DNA of 64,000 nucleotides from an uncultured Bacilli bacterium. GTDB lineage: Bacteria; Bacillota_I; Bacilli_A; RF39; UBA660. The notes under the pieces were generated by a model, which made no database searches, was not told where the DNA came from, and saw only the letters and a program-made list of their open reading frames with translations. This document shows, piece after piece, positions 58,581 to 64,000 of this stretch. Each line of letters opens with the position of its first letter. Position 1 is the stretch's first letter. Position numbers and translations under genes: made by a program. Location of the stretch: the NCBI GenBank assembly GCA_934176955.1, contig CAKPOS010000005.1, forward strand, positions 31,539 through 95,538, in the 5' to 3' direction.

Positions 58581-59615
58581 ATGCGAAATATTTATGATTA
58601 TACTTTGGAAGAATTAGAAAATTATTTTGTTTCAGTTGGCGATAAAAAATTTAGAGCAACGCAAATTTTTGATTTTTTATATAAAAAGAGAATAGATGAT
58701 CCAAGACAGATGATGAATATTGGGATTAAATGTCAAAAAATACTTCAAGATAATTTTTCTTTTGAAAAAATTAAGTTGTTAGTAAAGCAAGAAGATGTAG
58801 GTGTTTCTAAGTATTTGTTTGAACTTTTAGATGGAGAGAGAATCGAGTCTGTTGTGATGTTTCATGATTACGGGATAAGTATATGTGTTTCTAGTCAAGT
58901 TGGTTGTAATATGGGCTGTCGTTTTTGTGAAAGTGGTCGTTTAAAGAAAGTTAGAAATTTGGAAGCTTATGAAATTGTTCAACAAATATTATTGATTGAA
59001 GAAGATATTAAGAAAAGAATTACGCATGTTGTTGTGATGGGAATAGGGGAACCTATGGATAATTATGATAATGTTATGCGTTTTGTAAAAATTATTAATT
59101 GTGGTAAAGGATTTGGAATAGGTTCAAGGCATATTACGATCTCTACTTGTGGAGTTGTACCTGGTATTGAAAAATTTATGGAAGAAGATGGACAAGTTAA
59201 TTTGGCGATTAGTTTACATGCACCTAATGATATGATTCGTCGAAAAATTATGCCAATTTCTTCTGCTTATGATATGGATAGTTTATTTCAAGTTATTCGA
59301 AAATATATTCAAAAGACTAATCGTAGGGTTACTATGGAATATATTATGTTAGATGGAATTAATGATATGGATTCGTGTGCAAAAGAATTAGCAAAACGAT
59401 TAAAAAATATGATGTGTTATGTTAATTTAATTCCTTATAATGAAACTGAAAATATTGGATATAAGCGTTCTAAAAAAACACAAATTTTACGATTTTATGA
59501 TATTTTAAAAAAAGAGAATATTAATGTAACAATTCGAAAAGAATTTGGAGGAAAAGTAGATGCTGCTTGTGGACAACTTAGAGCAAATAACGCTTTTTTG
59601 AAAGGAGAATTTTAA
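58581..59615 (+). CDS. rlmN: dual-specificity 23S rRNA/tRNA adenine-C2 methyltransferase
   Basis: RlmN is a radical SAM enzyme that methylates A2503 of 23S rRNA and A37 of some tRNAs. 344 residues with the cluster motif CNMGCRFC (Cys109, 113, 116), the second catalytic Cys in DAACGQLR near the C-terminus, and GIGEPMDNYDNV and ISLHAPNDMIRRKIMP. It is followed by prpC with a one-base overlap. Confidence 0.92.
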   Translation: MRNIYDYTLEELENYFVSVGDKKFRATQIFDFLYKKRIDDPRQMMNIGIKCQKILQDNFSFEKIKLLVKQEDVGVSKYLFELLDGERIESVVMFHDYGISICVSSQVGCNMGCRFCESGRLKKVRNLEAYEIVQQILLIEEDIKKRITHVVVMGIGEPMDNYDNVMRFVKIINCGKGFGIGSRHITISTCGVVPGIEKFMEEDGQVNLAISLHAPNDMIRRKIMPISSAYDMDSLFQVIRKYIQKTNRRVTMEYIMLDGINDMDSCAKELAKRLKNMMCYVNLIPYNETENIGYKRSKKTQILRFYDILKKENINVTIRKEFGGKVDAACGQLRANNAFLKGEF

Positions 59616-60355
59616 TGGAAACATTTTATTTGACAGATACAGGAAAAATTAGAGATCATAATGAGGATAATGTTATTATTTTAAGTAATGATAAGGGAGA
59701 ATATTTGCTTGCTGTTGCTGATGGAATGGGTGGGCATAAAGCTGGAGAAGTTGCTAGTGCAATTGTTATTAATCATTTAACAGAAGAATTTTACAATTTG
59801 GATTCTATTGGAAATAAAGATAGTGCTGTTGATTTTTTAAGAAATATTGTTACAGAAATGAATCAAAAGATTTTTGAATATACAAAAGAAAATCCTGATA
59901 GTAAGGGGATGGGAACAACTTTTGTTTGTGCGATTAAGACAAATGATTATTTACTTTATGGAAATATTGGAGATAGTTCTGGATTTGTGATTAAAAATCA
60001 TAAGATTCATAAGGTTACTAAAGATCATACTTTGGTAAATTTGCTTGTTTCAACAGGAGAGCTTACTCCAGAAGAAGCTAAATATCACCCTAGAAAAAAT
60101 GTTTTGATGAGAGCTTTAGGAGCAAATAATCCTATTGATATTGATATTTTTGATGTAGATGTTAAAAATGATGGTATTCTTCTTTGCAGTGATGGACTTA
60201 CCAATATGATTACAGAAGAACAAATAGAAAGGGTTTTGAACGAAGAAACTACTGCTCGCGATGCGGTAGAAAAATTAATTCGTAAAGCAAATGCTAGAGG
60301 AGGAAATGACAATATAAGTATTGCTTATTTAAAAAGAGAAAGCGGTGATGTGTGA
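59615..60355 (+). CDS. prpC: PP2C-type serine/threonine phosphatase
   Basis: PrpC reverses phosphorylation by the neighbouring kinase PrkC. 246 residues with the metal-binding motifs of the PPM family: TDTGKIRDHNEDN, ADGMGGHKAGEVAS, GIGDSS-like NIGDSSGFV, and CSDGLTNMI with GGNDNISI. Starts within the last base of rlmN; the next gene overlaps its stop. Confidence 0.92.
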   Translation: METFYLTDTGKIRDHNEDNVIILSNDKGEYLLAVADGMGGHKAGEVASAIVINHLTEEFYNLDSIGNKDSAVDFLRNIVTEMNQKIFEYTKENPDSKGMGTTFVCAIKTNDYLLYGNIGDSSGFVIKNHKIHKVTKDHTLVNLLVSTGELTPEEAKYHPRKNVLMRALGANNPIDIDIFDVDVKNDGILLCSDGLTNMITEEQIERVLNEETTARDAVEKLIRKANARGGNDNISIAYLKRESGDV

Positions 60356-62331
60356 TGTTATCGAAAGGGCAAGTCATAAATGAACGGTATGAGATTTTAA
60401 AGTCGATAGGTGAAGGGGGAATGGCGAATGTTTATTTAGCACATGATAAAATTTTGGATAGAGATGTTGCAATTAAAGTTTTAAGAGGAGATCTTGAAAA
60501 TAATGAAAAATTTATTCGTCGTTTTCAAAGAGAAGCTAAGAGTGTATCTGATTTGTCACATCCTAATATCGTTGAAGTTTATGATGTAGGTGAAGAAGAT
60601 GGGCAACATTATATTGTTATGGAGTATATTGATGGGAAGACTTTGAAACAGTTGATTCAAAAACGGGGGAGTTTGACTGTTCCTGAGGTTATTGATATTA
60701 TGGCTCAGCTTACTGATGGGTTGGCTCAAGCACATGATGCTTATATTATTCATCGAGATATTAAGCCTCAAAATATTATGATTTTAGATAATGGTATGAT
60801 TAAAATTACTGATTTTGGTATTGCTATGTCAATGAATGCGACACAGTTAACACAAACAAATTCTGTTATGGGAAGTGTTCATTATCTTCCTCCTGAGCAA
60901 GCAAGTGGTAAAGGGGCTACAACAAAGAGTGATATTTATTCTGCTGGAATATTGATGTATGAATTACTTACGGGAAGTGTTCCTTTTAAGGGGGATAATG
61001 CTGTTGAGATTGCTTTAAAGCAAATGAAAGAAAGAATTCCTAGTATTCGTAGACAAAATCCTTTAATTCCTCAGAGTGTTGAGAATATTGTATTAAAAGC
61101 AACGGCAAAAAATCCTAAAAATAGATATGATAATATTCATGAAATGCATGATGATATTGTTCATGCTTTAGATGAAGAACGACAGAATGAAGTAAAGTAT
61201 CATTTTCCTTATCCAGAGAGTGAATTAGATGAGAGCAGGGCAATTCCTATTAAGGAGTCTACAATTACTCAACCTAAAGCTCGTGATGTAGAGGTTCCTG
61301 CTAATGGAGAAGAGCAAGGAAATGGTGTATCAAGAAAAAAAGAAAAAAAGAAAATGACACGGACAAGAATACTGATTTTGGTGGGATTAATTGTTATCTT
61401 ATTAATGTCTGGAACTTTAATTTTCTTGAATCATCGAAATAATACCAAAGTGATTATTGTTCCTGATGTTACGAATCAAAATGTAGATAAAGCAATTGCT
61501 ACTTTGAAGAAAAAAGGATTTAAATATGATGTTAAAAAGGAAGCTAATGATAAAATTAAAGAAGGGCGTGTTATTGAGACGCAACCAAGTGCTGGTTCTA
61601 GTAAGAGAAAAGGAAGCATTATTACTGTTGTAGAATCAACGGGACTTGCTGATGTTATGTTAGAAGATTATACAGATCAAAATGCTTCTTCTCTTAAGAA
61701 AAAATTGGAAAAATTGGGGCTTAAGGTAACTATTGAGAAGAAAGAGGTTAAGAGTCCAAAGGATTATATTGGAAAAACTGGTATTGTTATTGATCAAAGT
61801 CCTAAATATGTAGAAAAAGAAGAAACGAAGTTAAAAAAGGGAACTGAACTTACTTTATATGTTCCAGATATTTATGATAGTTATCCTGAGATTGCTACGG
61901 AAGGTTGGACTTTATCGAAAGCAGAAGAATTTGCTAATCAATATGGACTTTCTTTAATCGTAAAAGATAAAAAAGGGAATGTCGTTAGTGATTATAGTAG
62001 TTATTTGGATAAGGCTGTTACTGGTCAGAATCGTACGGGAAAAATTGCTAGTGGAGTTCAATTTGTGGTAACGATTGATGTTGATATGACTACTTATAAT
62101 TTGACGATTAATTACTATTTGAAAGGTAGTACTGAATCAGTATTTGATTCTAAAATAGAGAAACATAAGGAGGGAGAAAGTGGAACGGTAACTTGTCCTG
62201 GGAAGGCTTCTTATGATGTTACAACACCACAGGTTAATTATCAAATTAATGGAAAAGATGTTGTTGTGAATTGCTATTATACAAAGAGTGATAGTAGTGA
62301 TGATAGTGATATTAGTGATGACTTGAATTAG
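60352..62331 (+). CDS. prkC: PASTA-domain serine/threonine kinase
   Basis: PrkC senses peptidoglycan fragments outside the cell and phosphorylates targets inside; in Bacillus it triggers spore germination and controls wall metabolism. 659 residues. Kinase domain 1-275: GEGGMANVYLA, AIKVL, HRDIKPQNIMI, DFG, and PPEQASGKGATTKSDIYSAG. One membrane helix (about 342-362) leads to three PASTA domains (about 366-435, 436-510, 512-585), the first starting VIIVPDVTNQNVDKAI. A last domain with two Cys follows. GTG 60352 and ATG 60355 are both possible starts. Confidence 0.92.
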   Translation: MMLSKGQVINERYEILKSIGEGGMANVYLAHDKILDRDVAIKVLRGDLENNEKFIRRFQREAKSVSDLSHPNIVEVYDVGEEDGQHYIVMEYIDGKTLKQLIQKRGSLTVPEVIDIMAQLTDGLAQAHDAYIIHRDIKPQNIMILDNGMIKITDFGIAMSMNATQLTQTNSVMGSVHYLPPEQASGKGATTKSDIYSAGILMYELLTGSVPFKGDNAVEIALKQMKERIPSIRRQNPLIPQSVENIVLKATAKNPKNRYDNIHEMHDDIVHALDEERQNEVKYHFPYPESELDESRAIPIKESTITQPKARDVEVPANGEEQGNGVSRKKEKKKMTRTRILILVGLIVILLMSGTLIFLNHRNNTKVIIVPDVTNQNVDKAIATLKKKGFKYDVKKEANDKIKEGRVIETQPSAGSSKRKGSIITVVESTGLADVMLEDYTDQNASSLKKKLEKLGLKVTIEKKEVKSPKDYIGKTGIVIDQSPKYVEKEETKLKKGTELTLYVPDIYDSYPEIATEGWTLSKAEEFANQYGLSLIVKDKKGNVVSDYSSYLDKAVTGQNRTGKIASGVQFVVTIDVDMTTYNLTINYYLKGSTESVFDSKIEKHKEGESGTVTCPGKASYDVTTPQVNYQINGKDVVVNCYYTKSDSSDDSDISDDLN

Positions 62332-62339
62332 GGGGATTT

Positions 62340-63185
62340 ATGGAAGGATTAATTATAAAAAATATTAGTAATGATTACTTGGTAAAAAGTGAGGATAGAA
62401 CTTACTTGTGTAAACCTAGGGGAAAGTTTCGTTATCATGGACTTTCTCCTTTGGTTGGTGATTTTGTTTCTTTTGATGAGGACAATGGGTATTTATTATC
62501 TATTTGTAAAAGAAAGAATGTTCTTATTCGACCTAGTGTTGCTAATGTGGATCAAGCCATTGTTGTTGCTAGTGTTAAGATGCCTGATTTTGATTCTTAT
62601 TTATTGGATAAGTTACTTACGGTTATTGGGTATCATGGAATAAAACCAATTATTTGTTTCACCAAATTAGATTTGCTTTCTTCTTTAGAAAGAGAAAAAA
62701 TTAGACAATATATGGATTATTATCAAAAAATTGGTTATGAAGTTTTTGATAATGATGATATTGATGGATTAAAGCATGTTTTTAAGGATAAGATTACTGT
62801 TCTTACTGGGCAATCTGGTGCTGGTAAAAGTAGTTTGTTGAATAGGATTTCTCCTGATTTGAATCTTAAAACGGATGAGATATCACGTGCTTTAAATCGG
62901 GGAAAGCATACGACAAGGCATACAGAGTTATTTGAAGTTATGGAAGGTTATATTGTCGATACTCCAGGATTTTCTAATGTTGATTTTCATGGAATGGATA
63001 AATATGCAATTCGAGATAATATGAATGAAATGTTTTCTTTTTTAGAGAATTGTAAATATAGAGATTGTATGCATATTAAAGAAGATGGATGTTATGTGAA
63101 AAAAATGGTTGATGAAGGTGTTGTTTTAAAAAGTCGCTACGATAATTATGTTCATTTCATTGATGATAAGGAAGGGGAGAGATGA
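62340..63185 (+). CDS. rsgA: ribosome small-subunit maturation GTPase RsgA
   Basis: RsgA checks the decoding centre of the 30S subunit late in assembly. 281 residues with an OB-fold start, then circularly permuted GTPase motifs: TKLDLL (G4) precedes GQSGAGKSSLLN (G1, about 157) and DTPGFS (G3). The zinc-binding end CKYRDCMHIKEDGC is present. It lies eight bases after prkC and overlaps rpe by four. Confidence 0.93.
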   Translation: MEGLIIKNISNDYLVKSEDRTYLCKPRGKFRYHGLSPLVGDFVSFDEDNGYLLSICKRKNVLIRPSVANVDQAIVVASVKMPDFDSYLLDKLLTVIGYHGIKPIICFTKLDLLSSLEREKIRQYMDYYQKIGYEVFDNDDIDGLKHVFKDKITVLTGQSGAGKSSLLNRISPDLNLKTDEISRALNRGKHTTRHTELFEVMEGYIVDTPGFSNVDFHGMDKYAIRDNMNEMFSFLENCKYRDCMHIKEDGCYVKKMVDEGVVLKSRYDNYVHFIDDKEGER

Positions 63186-63817
63186 TGAAAATTTCTACTT
63201 CTCTATTAGATTCTTCTGATAGAATTTCCTCAGTGGAGAAACTAAATTTTACTGATATTAGTTATCTTCATATTGATGTTATGGATGGTAAATTTGTGAA
63301 TAATGTTCAGTTTCAAGATATGGATGAAATCAAAAGAATTAATGAAGTTTCTTTAGTTAAACTTCAAATTCATTTGATGGTTGAGGATGTTTCTTCTTAT
63401 TTGGATAGATTTTGTGGATTAAATATTGAATCGATTACTTTTCATTTGGAAATAGAACAAGATATTTTAATGAATATTGATAAAGTTCATGATATGGGTT
63501 ATCGATGTGGAATTGCTATTTGTCCAGATACGGATATTCAATTGATTTATCCGTATTTAGATAAAATTGATATGATTCTTTTGATGAGTGTTATTCCTGG
63601 TCGTGGGGGACAATCTTTTATTTTAGATACTAAAGATAAGATTGTTATGTTAAAGAATTATATTGATAAAAATTCTTTGTCTGTATTAATTGAAGTAGAT
63701 GGAGGAATTAATGATAAAACGATTTCTTTGGTAAAAGATGCTGATGTTGCTGTTGTTGGTTCTTATATTGTTAAATCTGATCATTATATAGAAAGAGTAA
63801 ATTCATTGCTTGATTAG
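63182..63817 (+). CDS. rpe: ribulose-phosphate 3-epimerase
   Basis: Rpe interconverts ribulose 5-phosphate and xylulose 5-phosphate. 211 residues of a TIM barrel: ISTSLLDSSD, LHIDVMDGKFVNN, IHLMVEDVSSYLD, MSVIPGRGGQSFI and VDGGINDKTI carry the metal and phosphate ligands. The usual N-terminal SPSILSAD reads STSLLDSSD. It ends the conserved rlmN-prpC-prkC-rsgA-rpe operon. Confidence 0.9.
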   Translation: MMKISTSLLDSSDRISSVEKLNFTDISYLHIDVMDGKFVNNVQFQDMDEIKRINEVSLVKLQIHLMVEDVSSYLDRFCGLNIESITFHLEIEQDILMNIDKVHDMGYRCGIAICPDTDIQLIYPYLDKIDMILLMSVIPGRGGQSFILDTKDKIVMLKNYIDKNSLSVLIEVDGGINDKTISLVKDADVAVVGSYIVKSDHYIERVNSLLD

Positions 63818-63841
63818 CTGAGTACTCTTTTTTTTGAGTTA

Positions 63842-63901
63842 AAAATACTGAAATGATTGAAAACTAATGGATAGAGATTTGATGGTAGGATAAGTATTTT
63901 A
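63842..63901 (+). repeat. AAAATACT motif pair after rpe
   Basis: AAAATACT (from 63842) and AGTATTTT (ending about 63900) bracket 43 bases. The interior does not pair well here, so only the outer 8 bases support it. Confidence 0.3.
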
Positions 63902-63928
63902 TTGTATAAAAAAACTCCTCATTTTTTG

Positions 63929-64000
63929 TGAACTTGTCAATAAAAAGTAGACAATAAAAAACTTTTATTTAAACCCTAGTTGAGTTCTATACTCAATTGG
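63929..64000 (-). mobile_element. edge of an IS3-family insertion sequence
   Basis: On the minus strand the window ends inside a gene whose last residues read PIEYRTQLGFK and stop at TAA (63965-63967). This is the usual C-terminus of IS3-family OrfB integrases (SPxEYR). The terminal sequence TGAACTTGTCAATAAAAAGT at 63929 has the TG end typical of the family. The rest of the element lies beyond the window, inserted just after rpe. Confidence 0.65.

Overview
The window is one 64 kb piece of a very AT-rich chromosome from a low-GC Gram-positive bacterium (Bacillota). Nearly all genes lie on the + strand and are rich in G and T there, as expected of a leading strand. TAA, TAG and TGA all end genes, so the code is the standard bacterial one. 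A spoIID-DUF/spoIIQ/spoIIID/mreB block, ylbD/ylbE/ylbF-rsmD, and rlmN-prpC-prkC-rsgA-rpe are orders shared with Bacillus and relatives. MurE keeps a DNPR motif, pointing to meso-diaminopimelate peptidoglycan. The surface proteins and the gene set suggest an uncultured, host-associated, probably spore-related fermenter, but the species cannot be named from the sequence.

Layout. 1-5 kb: a tandem family of six small membrane-anchored proteins with a shared N-terminus and unlike C-termini (a seventh member is at 31 kb). 5-14.7 kb: parC, a NUDIX hydrolase, two secreted dockerin/Ig/cadherin-like proteins, two tandem acetate kinases, nrnA. 14.8-19.3 kb: a PrsA-like foldase, a lone VirD4/TraG coupling ATPase, a TasA/camelysin-like protein. 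19.4-30.6 kb: rpmE, rpiB, the sporulation/MreB block, DUF2130, a Sel1 protein, a dicarboxylate-type symporter, murE-murF. 30.6-32.2 kb: a graveyard with an ISL3-type relic and an FtsX-type permease relic. 32.3-39.8 kb: truA, a radical SAM protein, rluB flanked by two phased repeat arrays, the ylb-rsmD operon, a prepilin-like protein, a DUF4143 ATPase, nfo.

39.9-47.5 kb is the most striking region: a diversity-generating retroelement (DGR). It has a reverse transcriptase with the DGR-type IGxxxSQ motif, a 90-base template repeat (TR) full of AAC/AAT codons, and two target genes each carrying a GC-rich variable repeat (VR) that differs from TR mostly at adenines. Two MutS-domain-I-like small proteins and two Avd-like small proteins lie between target 1 and TR; one of each is broken (in-frame TGA, frameshift). 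VR2 carries a 9-base in-frame tandem duplication whose two copies were mutated separately. The RT is translationally coupled to target 2. The likely job is to diversify the ligand-binding face of two cell-surface C-type-lectin-like proteins.

47.6-58 kb: coiled-coil and tail-anchored proteins of unknown function, a MITE-like element, an ABC-2 exporter, an M13 metallopeptidase, a thioester/CnaB adhesin with its own sortase-like gene, and pta. 58-64 kb: rlmN-prpC-prkC-rsgA-rpe, then the edge of an IS3-family element cut by the window end. Dispersed through the intergenic spaces are hairpins whose outer stem is AAAATACT/AGTATTTT, the largest being a fully paired 73-nt stem-loop after the M13 peptidase gene.
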